Source: an uncultured Hyphomicrobiales bacterium | Lineage (GTDB): Bacteria; Pseudomonadota; Alphaproteobacteria; Rhizobiales; Beijerinckiaceae | Assembly (NCBI GenBank): GCA_903902915.1 | Contig: CAIUWR010000032.1 | Coordinates: forward strand, 62,001 to 126,000 | Reading direction: 5' to 3' | DNA length: 64,000 bases | Shown: positions 35,290 to 43,307 of the stretch, one piece after another | Position numbering within the stretch: position 1 is the stretch's first letter | How the letters are laid out: every line of letters starts with the position of its first letter | The notes under the pieces: generated by a model | What the model was told of the DNA's origin: nothing | Database searches by the model: none | Seen by the model: the letters and a program-made list of their open reading frames with translations, nothing else | Program-made: the position numbers and the translations under genes

Positions 35290-36441
35290 ATGAATTTCGA
35301 CTTCACCGAAGAGCAGGAGATGCTGCGCGAGAGCGTCATCAAGCTCATGGCGCGCCATGCGCCAGCGGAATCCGTGCGCAAATGGGACCGCGACCGCAGC
35401 TTTCCCGAAGACCTCTATCAGGCCTGGGTAGAGGCGGGCCTGCTGCGCCTGCCCTTCCCCGCGGAAGTCGGCGGGCTCGGCGGCGACGCGCTTGATCTGG
35501 CGCTGGTCGTCTATGAACTGTCGCGCGTCTCGACCGATCTAACCATGGCCTTTGCGGGCAGCGTCTTTTGCGGCCTCAATATCATGCGCAAGGGCACGCC
35601 TGAACAACGCGCCCATTGGCTGCCGCGTCTGCTCGATGGAAAGGTGAAATTCGCCATCGGCATTTCGGAGCCGGACGCAGGCTCGGACGTCGGCAATATC
35701 CACACGATGGCGGCGCGCGACGGCGACCGCTACGTCGTCAACGGACAGAAGCTCTGGACCACCGGCGCCGGGCTGAAGAACAGCGTCATCTGCGCCTATG
35801 TGAAAACCGACAAATCCGTGCATTACCGCAAGGGCGTCACGCATATCCTCATCGACAATGACGCGCCGGGCGTCGAGCTGCGCAAGCTGGGCATGCTCGG
35901 CCGCCGCTCCGTCGGCACTTACGAAGTGTTCCTGCGCGATGCGCCTGTCGCCGCTGACCGCGTCATCGGCGGCGAAGGCGGCGGCTGGGATTGCCTGATG
36001 GGCGGGCTGCAATATGAGCGCGCGGTCTCCGCCGCTGGCAATTGCGGCGGCGCGCAGGCGGTGCTGGATCTGGCGGCGACCTATGCCGGGGAGCGCGTGC
36101 AGTTCGGCCAGCCCATCGGATCGTTTCAGGCCATCGGCCACATGCTTGCCGACATGCAGAGCGAGCTGGAGGCGGGCAAACTGCTGACCTGGCGCGCCGC
36201 ATGGCTCGCCGCCCAGAACCGCGACGCCCTGCGCGAGATCACGCAAGCCAAACTCTACACCTCTGAAATGTATGCGAAACACGCCAATATGGGCGTGCAG
36301 ATCATGGGCGGCTATGGGCTCAACGAAGAGTTCGACATGCAGCGCCATTTCCGCGATTCGCGCTCCGCCACCATCGCGGCGGGCACGTCTCAGACGCAGC
36401 GCAATCTGCTCGCCAACCTCATGGGCCTCAAATCGCGCTGA
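35290..36441 (+). CDS. Acyl-CoA dehydrogenase
   Basis: An FAD enzyme of 383 residues with the three-domain acyl-CoA dehydrogenase fold: MNFDFTEEQEMLRESV start, FAIGISEPDAGSDVG, NGQKLWTTGA, and the C-terminal helical domain with GGYGLNEEFDMQRHFRDSR. At the usual MCAD base position the sequence is AAGT, not YEGT; a Glu at 243 in LQYERAV matches the alternative base of isovaleryl- and long-chain-type enzymes. It should be active. Seven bases follow the ligase stop, so it belongs to the same operon; it may desaturate a dihydrocinnamoyl-type CoA ester to feed the hydratase/lyase, as proposed for saturated phenylpropanoids. Substrate inferred. Confidence 0.9.
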   Translation: MNFDFTEEQEMLRESVIKLMARHAPAESVRKWDRDRSFPEDLYQAWVEAGLLRLPFPAEVGGLGGDALDLALVVYELSRVSTDLTMAFAGSVFCGLNIMRKGTPEQRAHWLPRLLDGKVKFAIGISEPDAGSDVGNIHTMAARDGDRYVVNGQKLWTTGAGLKNSVICAYVKTDKSVHYRKGVTHILIDNDAPGVELRKLGMLGRRSVGTYEVFLRDAPVAADRVIGGEGGGWDCLMGGLQYERAVSAAGNCGGAQAVLDLAATYAGERVQFGQPIGSFQAIGHMLADMQSELEAGKLLTWRAAWLAAQNRDALREITQAKLYTSEMYAKHANMGVQIMGGYGLNEEFDMQRHFRDSRSATIAAGTSQTQRNLLANLMGLKSR

Positions 36442-36572
36442 TCTCAAGCGGCGCGATCACGTCACCGATCTTTAACCAGCTTTCCCTTAAGCAAGGTCGG
36501 GTGGGCGGCTCGCCGCCGCAAAAAAACCGAAAATCAAGCTTAACTGTTCGTGATCGAAGACATGGTGGGCAG

Positions 36573-37118
36573 ATGCTGAATTCAAAAATTATTATCGCCT
36601 CGGTTGGCGTTCTGGCGATGACGCTTTCAGGCTGCGCCTCCACACGGCCCGCGGCCCCCTCTTTCGCGGTCATTCCAGGCCCCAACAAGTCGCAAGCGGT
36701 CTATGAGCGCGACGCGGACCTTTGCAACGCTGCGGCGCAGCGCGCGGTTGGCGGACAGTCTCCCGGCGAGGCCGCCAATGATGCAGCCGTTTCCACTGCG
36801 GTGGCGGGCACCGCCATCGGCGCCCTTGCGGGCGCAGCCATCGGCGCGGCGACCGGACGGGCTGGCGCAGGCGCCGCCATCGGCGCGGGCACGGGCCTCC
36901 TTGCGGGCAGCGCCATCGGCGCCAACAACGCCGCCATCGAGGGGGGCTCGGTTCAAGTGCGCTTTGACACCGTCTATGGCCAGTGCATGCAGAGCCGGGG
37001 CCACCAGGTCGTCAGCCAGCCAGCTCCGCGCGAGACTGTGGTCGTCTATGAGCGTCCGGAGCCGGTTTATGTCTATCCGCGCCCCTATTATCGCGACGGC
37101 TATTATCGCCGTTGGTGA
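36573..37118 (+). CDS. Glycine-zipper lipoprotein
   Basis: A 181-residue outer-membrane or periplasmic lipoprotein. GGTGGG precedes the ATG at 36573. The signal peptide ends in lipobox LSGC (lipidated Cys21). A central stretch (about 85-125) is a glycine zipper of Gly/Ala-xxx-Gly repeats such as AIGALAGAAIGAATG, as in the 17-kDa surface antigen/SlyB-like group, likely a membrane-associated hairpin. The C-terminal part is rich in Tyr, Pro and Arg. It ends three bases from the stop of the convergent flavin monooxygenase gene, with no terminator between them. Exact role unknown; envelope integrity is the usual guess. Confidence 0.8.
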   Translation: MLNSKIIIASVGVLAMTLSGCASTRPAAPSFAVIPGPNKSQAVYERDADLCNAAAQRAVGGQSPGEAANDAAVSTAVAGTAIGALAGAAIGAATGRAGAGAAIGAGTGLLAGSAIGANNAAIEGGSVQVRFDTVYGQCMQSRGHQVVSQPAPRETVVVYERPEPVYVYPRPYYRDGYYRRW

Positions 37119-37121
37119 CAT

Positions 37122-38468
37122 TCAGCCCCTGACGGACAGCGGCGTCGGAAGCCCAAGCTTCTGGCGCAGCGTCCGGCCTTCATAGGCCGTCCGGAACAGG
37201 CCCCTGCGCTGCAACTCCGGAACCAGATGCTGGACGATCTGTTCGACGCCGGTCGGGAAGATGGGCGGAATCACGTTGAACCCGTCCGCCGCGCCGCCGT
37301 GGAACCAGCTCTCCATCACATCGGCCACATGGGTCGTCGAGCCTATCAGCTGGAAGTGCCCGCGCCCGCCTGCGATCTTCTGATAGAGCTGGCGAATCGT
37401 CAGCCCATCGCGCCGCGCCGCCGCCAGCAAGAGCCCCGCGCGCGAGAACACATCGCCACCCGAAGGCAGTTCGGGCACGGGGCCGTCGATGTCGTAGATG
37501 CTCATGTCGGTCGCCAGATAGCGCGACAGCAGCGAGACGCCGACATCAGGATTGATCAAATCCTGTAGCTGCTGAAAGACCTCCTCCGCTTCTTCTTGCG
37601 TCTCGCGCACGAGAATCCCGAAGCCCGGCATGATGAGGATCGTGTCGGGGTCGCGCCCCGCCTCGCCTGCCCGGCGTTTCACATCGCCATAGAAGACCTG
37701 CGCTTCCTCAAGCGTCTGCTGGGCGGTGAAGACCACCTCGGCTGTTTCCGCCGCAAGTTGCCGCCCGTCGTCCGAAGCACCGGCCTGCACCACGATGGGG
37801 CGGCCCTGCGGGGATTTGGGGACCATCAACGGCCCGCGCACCCGGAAGAACTCGCCGTCGTGATTGAGCACATGCAGTTTGGCCGGATCGTAGTATTGCG
37901 CCTTCTCGCGATCAAAGGTCAGGGCGCCTGCGTCGAAACTGTCCCATAGGCCATTGACCACCTGAACGAATTCGCGGGCGCGGCGATAGCGCGTCTCCTT
38001 GGCCGGATGAACGCCGCCGCCGAAGTTGCGCGCCTCGGGCGCATGGGCGGACGTGACGACGTTCCAGCCCGCGCGCCCACCGCTCACATGATCGAGCGAG
38101 GCGAATCTGCGGGCGACAAGATAAGGCTGGTCGTAGGTTGTGGTCGCCGTGCAGACGAGGCCGATCTGCTCCGTGCAGGCGGCGAGCGCCGTCAGCAGGG
38201 TCATGGGCTCGATGCGCACGCCGATTGACGTGCGCGGCAGGGTTTCAGGGGTGAACTTTTCGCCCGAAAGAGAATCCGCCTCAAAGACAAAATCGAACAG
38301 CCCCTGCTCCGCCAGCTTGGCGATGCGGATGAATTTCGAAAAATCGAGCTCGGTGTCCACCCAGGCCTCGGGATGCAGCCAGCAGGCGATGTGATGCCCG
38401 GATTGCTGCAACATCAACCCCAGCTTCATCTGACGGGACTTGCTGCGATCAGCGGCAGGCTCTTGCAT
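37122..38468 (-). CDS. LLM-class flavin-dependent monooxygenase, NtaA/SnaA/DszA family
   Basis: A two-component-type FMNH2-dependent monooxygenase of 448 residues. Start at ATG 38468, preceded by GGGGGGAA; an ATG at 38510 would overlap the receptor gene upstream. Family blocks: FDFVFEADS, LTALAACTEQIGLVCTATTTYDQPYLVARRFASLDHVSGGRAGWNVVTS (quoted in parts: GLVCTATTTY, HVSGGRAGWNVVTS), and RPIVVQAGAS. Members oxidise nitrilotriacetate, EDTA, sulfones or pristinamycin using reduced flavin from a separate reductase, none of which is visible here. It lies 31 bp after a Bug receptor gene on the same strand, so receptor and monooxygenase probably serve the same imported compound. Substrate unknown. 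Confidence 0.88.
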   Translation of the reverse strand: MQEPAADRSKSRQMKLGLMLQQSGHHIACWLHPEAWVDTELDFSKFIRIAKLAEQGLFDFVFEADSLSGEKFTPETLPRTSIGVRIEPMTLLTALAACTEQIGLVCTATTTYDQPYLVARRFASLDHVSGGRAGWNVVTSAHAPEARNFGGGVHPAKETRYRRAREFVQVVNGLWDSFDAGALTFDREKAQYYDPAKLHVLNHDGEFFRVRGPLMVPKSPQGRPIVVQAGASDDGRQLAAETAEVVFTAQQTLEEAQVFYGDVKRRAGEAGRDPDTILIMPGFGILVRETQEEAEEVFQQLQDLINPDVGVSLLSRYLATDMSIYDIDGPVPELPSGGDVFSRAGLLLAAARRDGLTIRQLYQKIAGGRGHFQLIGSTTHVADVMESWFHGGAADGFNVIPPIFPTGVEQIVQHLVPELQRRGLFRTAYEGRTLRQKLGLPTPLSVRG

Positions 38469-38499
38469 GGCAGTTCCCCCCGCCGCGGCGTCGGATGGC

Positions 38500-39519
38500 T
38501 TATTTTGCATCCAACGCTCCCCGCACCCGCGCCACCACGGCGGGCGGCGTCGCCAGCACACCCTTGACGAGCGCCGCCACCTCATCGCCGGTCATCGGCT
38601 CGACATCGAGCAAAAGCCTTTTGGCGTCAGCCAGAAAGGCGGGATCCTTCATTGTTTCATCGAAGCCCTGCCGCAGGGCCGCAAGCCGGGCTGGCGGCAC
38701 GCCGGGCGGCGCCACGAAGGGACGACCAGCCTCCAGTCTGGATGTCAGAAGTTTCAAGGCCAGCCGGTCCTCGTCGCTGTTGGCGAGGCTCTCGACCAGA
38801 GGATAGGCCGTCAGGTCAGGATGCGAGGGCGAACTCCACTGGCCGAGAATGCGAATTTTGCCACTGGCGATCCAGTCCGCGTTCAACGCCTTGAGGCTGG
38901 ACCAGGCCAGTGAGCCGAGCCCCTGCACCTCTCCCGCCTCCATGGCCTTGTGGATCTGGGCCGTGCCCTCATAGCCGCTGACGACCTTGAATTTCGTGCC
39001 GAGAATAGCGTTGGCGACGACGGGAAAATCCACTTGCGTCGTTCCGGAGGACGTAGCGCCGATGATCAGCTCTTTCGTCAGCAGATCCCGCAGCTCCAGC
39101 ACGGGCGAACTATGCCAGGCGTAGATGACCTGCGTGTCGCGGTTGGTGCTGCCGATCCAGTTGAGTTTGCCCGGATCGAAGCGGGCGGCGTCGGGCTGAA
39201 GCAGCGGCGCCGTCGGCACGCCGTTGATGACGGCGCCGATGAAGGTTCCGTCTCGCGGCGACGAATTGGCCAGCGTATTGACGGTGATCAGGCTGCCCGC
39301 GCCGGGCTGGTTCTGAACCACGATGGTCGGGTTGCCGGGGATATGGCCGCCAAGATAACGAGCGACCGCCCTGGCGTTGAGATCGTAGCCAGATCCCACG
39401 CCGCTGCCCACGATGAGGTGGATCTGCTTGCCCCGGTAGAAGGCCGCAACATCATCATCAACCGCCACCGCAGGGGACATTCCCCAAATCAGGCCAAGCA
39501 TGGCCAGAGCCGTGCGCAT
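38500..39519 (-). CDS. Tripartite tricarboxylate transporter (Bug/TctC-family) substrate-binding protein, FYRGK subtype
   Basis: A periplasmic receptor of 339 residues. ATG 39519 follows AGGGGGGAG; the frame upstream to 39642 is not supported. The signal peptide is short (MRTALAMLGLIWGMSPAVA). The mature start DDDVAAFYRGKQIHLIVGSG, then GYDLNARAVARYLGGHIPGNP, TIVVQNQPGAGSLITVN and SPRDG place it with the receptors at 2621, 25778 and 45377. It is in line with the flavin monooxygenase gene 31 bp downstream. No permease genes nearby. It may bring a substrate of that monooxygenase into the cell; this is context inference. Confidence 0.88.
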   Translation of the reverse strand: MRTALAMLGLIWGMSPAVAVDDDVAAFYRGKQIHLIVGSGVGSGYDLNARAVARYLGGHIPGNPTIVVQNQPGAGSLITVNTLANSSPRDGTFIGAVINGVPTAPLLQPDAARFDPGKLNWIGSTNRDTQVIYAWHSSPVLELRDLLTKELIIGATSSGTTQVDFPVVANAILGTKFKVVSGYEGTAQIHKAMEAGEVQGLGSLAWSSLKALNADWIASGKIRILGQWSSPSHPDLTAYPLVESLANSDEDRLALKLLTSRLEAGRPFVAPPGVPPARLAALRQGFDETMKDPAFLADAKRLLLDVEPMTGDEVAALVKGVLATPPAVVARVRGALDAK

Positions 39520-39701
39520 TATGTCTCCCCCCTCGTTATCGTGATCTTTCGACCATCGCCGCAGCTGACCTGAACCCATGAGGCTCAACCTGTCCAAGCG
39601 TCGCAGCGCTTTTCTTGTTGCGGGTTTTTGCGCAAACGGCAAGGGGCGTCGGGCGCGGCGCGCAGGCGGTCAGGCGACGGCGAAGGGGCCTTCCGGGTCG
39701 C

Positions 39702-39968
39702 TCACCATTCCCAAGGGCGGGCGCCGTTCGGCCTCGACCATTTTGCGGGCAAGGGATCGAGCTGCGCGAGCGCATAGTTCACGAGGTCGTGTCGATGACG
39801 GCGCCCCTGCGCCCGCCCGGCGAGCACCGCCCGCGCGAGACGGGTCCGCACCGCAGCCGCGCCCTCCTGATCAGGCGAATCGAAAGCGAACCGCAGGGCG
39901 CTCCACGCATCCTCCACGGCGCCCTTCAAAGATTCACGCTCATGCAAATTCCGCGCGGCCCGAACCAA
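39702..39968 (-). CDS. Small protein of unknown function, TTG start
   Basis: An 88-residue frame, VRAARNLHERESLKGAVEDAW onward in parts, with helical character (DSPDQEGAAAVRTRLARAVLAG), no signal peptide and a Trp-rich end. The TTG at 39968 is preceded at six bases by GGAGGTGATG, an almost perfect ribosome site, which is the main reason for keeping it. Alternative frames in this 600-bp stretch lack such a site. No family recognised. Confidence 0.45.
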   Translation of the reverse strand: MVRAARNLHERESLKGAVEDAWSALRFAFDSPDQEGAAAVRTRLARAVLAGRAQGRRHRHDLVNYALAQLDPLPAKWSRPNGARPWEW

Positions 39969-40126
39969 GCATCACCTCCGGAAAAGCCCTCTGAACAGCG
40001 GCCGGATTATGGCCGCATCGCCCCGGGAATCCAGCGCCAAACAGGATGGCCGGGTAACACATGCGGATGACGCCGCACGGGCGGCCGCACCCCTTTCGAG
40101 GGATGGACGCTGCGGCGAAGCCGTAT

Positions 40127-40465
40127 TCAGCGCAGTCCATAGCGAGCGCGGAATGTGTAGAGTCCGAAGCCGGTCGGCGGACGTGCGTCATAGGCCGTCA
40201 GGAAGCCGTCGTAGTCGCGGCAACTGGCCTTCGCATAATTGGGATAGGTGGGGAACATGGCGCTGCATGTGGGCGAGCGGATCACGCTCATCGACAGGAC
40301 CGGTCCTGGAAGGCCGCTGTGCGCCCGGCGCCAGTGGTGATGGTGGCGCGCATTGACAGGCTTGCGATGGTGTTTGGAGGTCGCAAGATCCGTCGCCCCG
40401 GCCGGGCTTGCGAAGCAGAGGGCCACGAATGCAGCCACCACAGGACCAATGACGGCTTTCGACAT
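40127..40465 (-). CDS. Small exported protein of unknown function
   Basis: A 112-residue protein. GGAGGGAG precedes the ATG. It has a clear signal peptide (residues 1-24, cleavage near AGATD), then a His-rich segment HHHHWRRAH, two Cys (SPTCSAMF and KASCRDYD) and a Tyr/Gly-rich tail GFGLYTFRARYGLR. The His cluster could bind metal. It stands alone; its 3' end faces the small TTG-start gene 158 bp away. No family recognised, but the signal peptide plus ribosome site make a real gene likely. Confidence 0.6.
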   Translation of the reverse strand: MSKAVIGPVVAAFVALCFASPAGATDLATSKHHRKPVNARHHHHWRRAHSGLPGPVLSMSVIRSPTCSAMFPTYPNYAKASCRDYDGFLTAYDARPPTGFGLYTFRARYGLR

Positions 40466-40536
40466 GACGCTCCCTCCACGAACCTTGCGGGGAACGCATG
40501 CGCCGGAAAAGGGTTCGGCGCCGGTAGGGCATAAAA

Positions 40537-40562
40537 AAGCGCCGCCCTTTCGAGCGGCGCTT
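40537..40562 (-). terminator. Terminator of the Tsx-like outer membrane protein gene
   Basis: AAGCGCCGC (40537-40545) pairs with GCGGCGCTT (40554-40562). On the minus strand TTTTTT follows the stem. It lies 24 bp past the stop of the gene at 40586. Confidence 0.8.
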
Positions 40563-40585
40563 CCAGATGGGCTCAGATCAGAAGA

Positions 40586-41527
40586 TCAGAACTTGACGCT
40601 CAGGCCGACAGACGCGGTATTCTCTTTGCAGGAGCCGGGACCAAAGGTCGTGCAGACGGGGCTCTTCGCGTTATCGAGACCGAACTTGTTGGTCCAGTAA
40701 CGATAGGCGACGAAGGTGTTGATCGTACCAGCGCGCGCCGAACCGAACATCATCTTGCCGACATCAAGGGTCAGGCGCTGCTCGCTGTTGAATTCAGTGG
40801 CGGTCTTGACCGGCTCAGCCGCAGTGCCAGTGCCCTTCGGGCCGTAGAAAGCTGCGCGGCCGCTGAAGGTAAGCGGCACGGACTCAGGCAGGAAAGCGAG
40901 GGGAAGAGAATAGACGGTCTCGACAGCCCAGGTGCCGTTGAACTCCGTCGAACCACCGTTGAGGGCGTAATTCGAGTTGTGGTTCCACTCCTTGTAGAAC
41001 AAGGGGGAGAGGTTGAAGAAGCCCTTGTAGGGAAGGTCGAAGGAGAATTCCAGACCAGCCACGAGGCTCTTCTTGGCGGGGGCGAGAGCGTTGTTCTCGG
41101 AATTCGCGTCAGCGCCAACCTCGAGGGACACATTGCTCAGGGGGCCCATCGAGAAGGACTTCGTGCCCAGCACCTGGTTCAGGCCGAGGGTGCTGCGGAA
41201 CAGGCCATAGATTTCGGTCGCGCCCGTGCCGCCACCATTGGCGGGATCAATGGTCGGCGACTTCAGCAGGTCGACGTTGAAGAAGTTGGTGCCCATCGCC
41301 CACACGTCGAAATGCGTGAAGGAGAACACGTTCTTGCCGAACTTGCCCTTGATGCCAGGGTCGGTCGCATTGAACTGGTAGGAATAGCTGAGGCTATTGT
41401 CGTTCACGAAGAAAAAGGGCGCGGCTGCGGCGGCCGGAGCGGGAGCCTTCTTGCTCGGCAGATCGGCGGCGAGGCCGGCGGTGGCGAAGGAGACCGCAGC
41501 GGCGGCCAGGAGGGACTTGCGAAGCAT
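40586..41527 (-). CDS. Outer membrane beta-barrel protein, Tsx-like
   Basis: A 313-residue outer membrane protein. GAAGG precedes the ATG; the signal peptide ends AGLA, mature start ADLPSKKAP as in many Rhizobiales porins. After an Ala/Pro linker come alternating aromatic strands, including FGKNVFSFTHFDVWAMGTNFFNVDLL, which resembles the nucleoside channel Tsx family, and it ends in SVKF with the terminal Phe required by the BAM machinery. Two Cys near the C-terminus (CTTFGPGSC) likely form a disulfide loop. The 5' leader (41541-41608) closely matches that of the outer membrane protein at 41978. The Tsx assignment is by eye. Confidence 0.8.
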   Translation of the reverse strand: MLRKSLLAAAAVSFATAGLAADLPSKKAPAPAAAAAPFFFVNDNSLSYSYQFNATDPGIKGKFGKNVFSFTHFDVWAMGTNFFNVDLLKSPTIDPANGGGTGATEIYGLFRSTLGLNQVLGTKSFSMGPLSNVSLEVGADANSENNALAPAKKSLVAGLEFSFDLPYKGFFNLSPLFYKEWNHNSNYALNGGSTEFNGTWAVETVYSLPLAFLPESVPLTFSGRAAFYGPKGTGTAAEPVKTATEFNSEQRLTLDVGKMMFGSARAGTINTFVAYRYWTNKFGLDNAKSPVCTTFGPGSCKENTASVGLSVKF

Positions 41528-41540
41528 GGGGGAACCTTCA

Positions 41541-41608
41541 GTTGAATGGTTTCGTCCCAGCTACAATTACTGTCCTGACAAAGCTTGTGAAGCTGGAAAT
41601 TTGCTCAC
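41541..41608 (-). promoter_or_regulatory. Conserved 5' leader, copy 1
   Basis: Upstream of the Tsx-like gene. Read on the minus strand, it contains AGCTTCACAAGCTTT and CTGGGACGAAACCA, in the same order and spacing as in copy 2 (42952-43020). It likely contains a shared promoter or untranslated control element; I cannot place -35 and -10 boxes with confidence. Confidence 0.55.
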
Positions 41609-41927
41609 CCAAGGGCGTCCAAAGTCGGCAGTGGCGAGGTTCAAGGCGCCGCCGCTTTGAACCGACATCATGGAAAAGACCAAAAAAACCCCAAATTTCC
41701 GAATGTTAGAAGGCGACCGAAAAATAAAAAAGAGGCCGAGGAACGGCTCCCGGCTCGCCTTCAAAATAGGCATTGAGCCTTGAGAGCCAGTATTTATGAA
41801 AATGATGCGACGTTTTTGCAACACTCAAAACGCCCGGAAACGCGCGAAGAAAGGTCCGCGAAACCCACGATGACCAAAATGCCGATCATCGAGGTGAAGA
41901 TTCGCCACAGGAACCTCCGCTAACGAA
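41609..41927. other. Intergenic stretch, no gene recognised
   Basis: About 320 bases between the two outer membrane protein genes, with poly-A/T tracts. A minus-strand frame of 85 codons (41567-41824) overlaps the conserved leader and shows no family features, so I do not call it. Confidence 0.5.
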
Positions 41928-41953
41928 AAACGCCGCTCCGGAGAGCGGCGTTT
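41928..41953 (-). terminator. Terminator of the second outer membrane protein gene
   Basis: AAACGCCGCTC (41928-41938) pairs perfectly with GAGCGGCGTTT (41943-41953) around CGGA. On the minus strand the stem runs into TTTTTCG. It lies 24 bp past the stop at 41978. Confidence 0.85.
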
Positions 41954-41977
41954 CCATATGCGATGGGATCAAGCAGA

Positions 41978-42937
41978 TCAGAAGCTGACGCCGAGGCCGG
42001 TCGAGAAGACGGCGAAGTTGGCCTTCCCTTGCGAGAACTTCGAATAGCCCAGATGCGAAACCCCGTTCGCGACCACGGCGTCGCTCATCAGGTGGTAATA
42101 TTGCACGCCAGCCTTGAGGGACCACGAACCGAACTTCTTGGGGACGAACTGCCCAAGGTCGTACTTCGCCTGCAGGCCCGTCGAGAACAATTCAGCTGTG
42201 CTGGTCGAACAGGTCAACTGAAGGGTCGCGCCACAGTCCTTGCTTCCGGCGGCATAATAGAAGTTCTTCGGCGCCAGCGAGAGGGTCGTCGGGACCGAGA
42301 CGGACACAGGAACGCCTGTCGACTTCTGGAAGCTGTAGCCAGGCGCAATGGCCAGATCCACACGGTAGGTGTTCGTCTTGCCAAGCGGCATGGCGGACAG
42401 GCCGCCGTTGAAATTATAGAACACCGTAACGGAGGGATTGAGGGCGACCGGAAGACCCAGATGCGCATCGTCATAGGCCAGCGTAGCGGTGCCGTTTTCG
42501 ATTACGCCCGCGCCCGGAAGCTGGAACTGAAGGCTTTGAACGGTCAACTTGTAATAGTCAGCAAATCCGACGCTGGCGCCAGCCCACCAATCATATTCCT
42601 GCATATGCGGCTGGCTCGCGGGAGCGTTGCTCCAGGATTCCGCCCAGCCGCCGGCGAAGACGGAGACGCTGTTGATCAGGCCGGATTTGCTCTTGTACAG
42701 GTCGATGGCGACGCCAGCGTCGCTCTGGAACAGCGAAGCACCGCTCTTGTAAACCGGCATGCCGCCGCCTGTCAGGCGGCCACTGGCATATCCGAAATCC
42801 ATGAAGCCATGAATGGCGCTGGCCTCGTCGGCGACGAGAGCCGGGACGGACTTCTTGCTGGGCAGATCGGCGGCCAAGGCGGCGCCGGAAGCTGTGATGG
42901 TCGCCGCCGCGGCGACGAGAGCGATTTTACGAAACAT
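41978..42937 (-). CDS. Outer membrane beta-barrel protein
   Basis: A 319-residue protein; GGAGG precedes the ATG. The signal peptide ends ALAAD and the mature protein begins LPSKKSVPAL, like its neighbour at 40586. It has repeated amphipathic strands with aromatic girdles (YDWWAGASVGFADYYKL, SWSLKAGVQYYHL) and ends in GVSF with a terminal Phe. A Cys pair (DCGATLQLTC) lies in a probable surface loop. Its start, leader and terminator layout mirror the neighbour, but the barrels are only distantly alike. Possibly an Omp of the MltA-interacting or porin-like group; ligand unknown. Confidence 0.78.
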   Translation of the reverse strand: MFRKIALVAAAATITASGAALAADLPSKKSVPALVADEASAIHGFMDFGYASGRLTGGGMPVYKSGASLFQSDAGVAIDLYKSKSGLINSVSVFAGGWAESWSNAPASQPHMQEYDWWAGASVGFADYYKLTVQSLQFQLPGAGVIENGTATLAYDDAHLGLPVALNPSVTVFYNFNGGLSAMPLGKTNTYRVDLAIAPGYSFQKSTGVPVSVSVPTTLSLAPKNFYYAAGSKDCGATLQLTCSTSTAELFSTGLQAKYDLGQFVPKKFGSWSLKAGVQYYHLMSDAVVANGVSHLGYSKFSQGKANFAVFSTGLGVSF

Positions 42938-42951
42938 GGAATGCGACCTCC

Positions 42952-43020
42952 GAATGACTGGTTACGTCCCAGCCAGAATTGCGGTCGCGTTAAAGCTTGT
43001 GAAGCTTCAAGTTTGTTCAC
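42952..43020 (-). promoter_or_regulatory. Conserved 5' leader, copy 2
   Basis: Upstream of the outer membrane protein at 41978. On the minus strand it has AAGCTTCACAAGCTTT (a direct repeat of AAGCTT) and CTGGGACGTAACCA at positions equivalent to copy 1, ending in the GGAGG ribosome site. Presumed common regulation of the two genes. Confidence 0.55.
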
Positions 43021-43253
43021 ATGTGATCAATTTCGCGTCGCACATGATGGGATTTAGGCGCCGTAATCGCTTCAGCACGAAGTCTTCATTATCAAAGTGG
43101 AGCCAAGGGGCCCGGTTTGGCGTCGTTAAGTTGACGTTTGGTCAGCATATGCAGAGCTTTAAAATCATGATGAAAATTCAGGCAGGCAAATTGAACGGTC
43201 AGCAAACGGATTGTGGAATGTGACCTATTTGCAACGCAAAAAGGCCAACAAAA
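43021..43253. other. Intergenic stretch, no gene recognised
   Basis: About 230 bases with moderate AT content upstream of the second outer membrane protein gene; it could contain that gene's promoter. I see no gene. Confidence 0.5.
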
Positions 43254-43283
43254 ATAGACGCTTCTCGCAAAAGAAGCGTCTAT
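43254..43283 (-). terminator. Strong terminator of the amidohydrolase gene
   Basis: ATAGACGCTTCT (43254-43265) pairs perfectly over 12 bp with AGAAGCGTCTAT (43272-43283) around CGCAAA. On the minus strand TTTTTG follows closely after the stem. It is 24 bp past the stop at 43308. Confidence 0.88.
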
Positions 43284-43307
43284 CGGGCCGCGCGGACGGC
43301 GAAAAGA

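Noticed and set aside
41567-41824. An 85-codon minus-strand frame between the outer membrane protein genes
   Set aside because: It overlaps the conserved leader, has no clear ribosome site, and no signal or domain.
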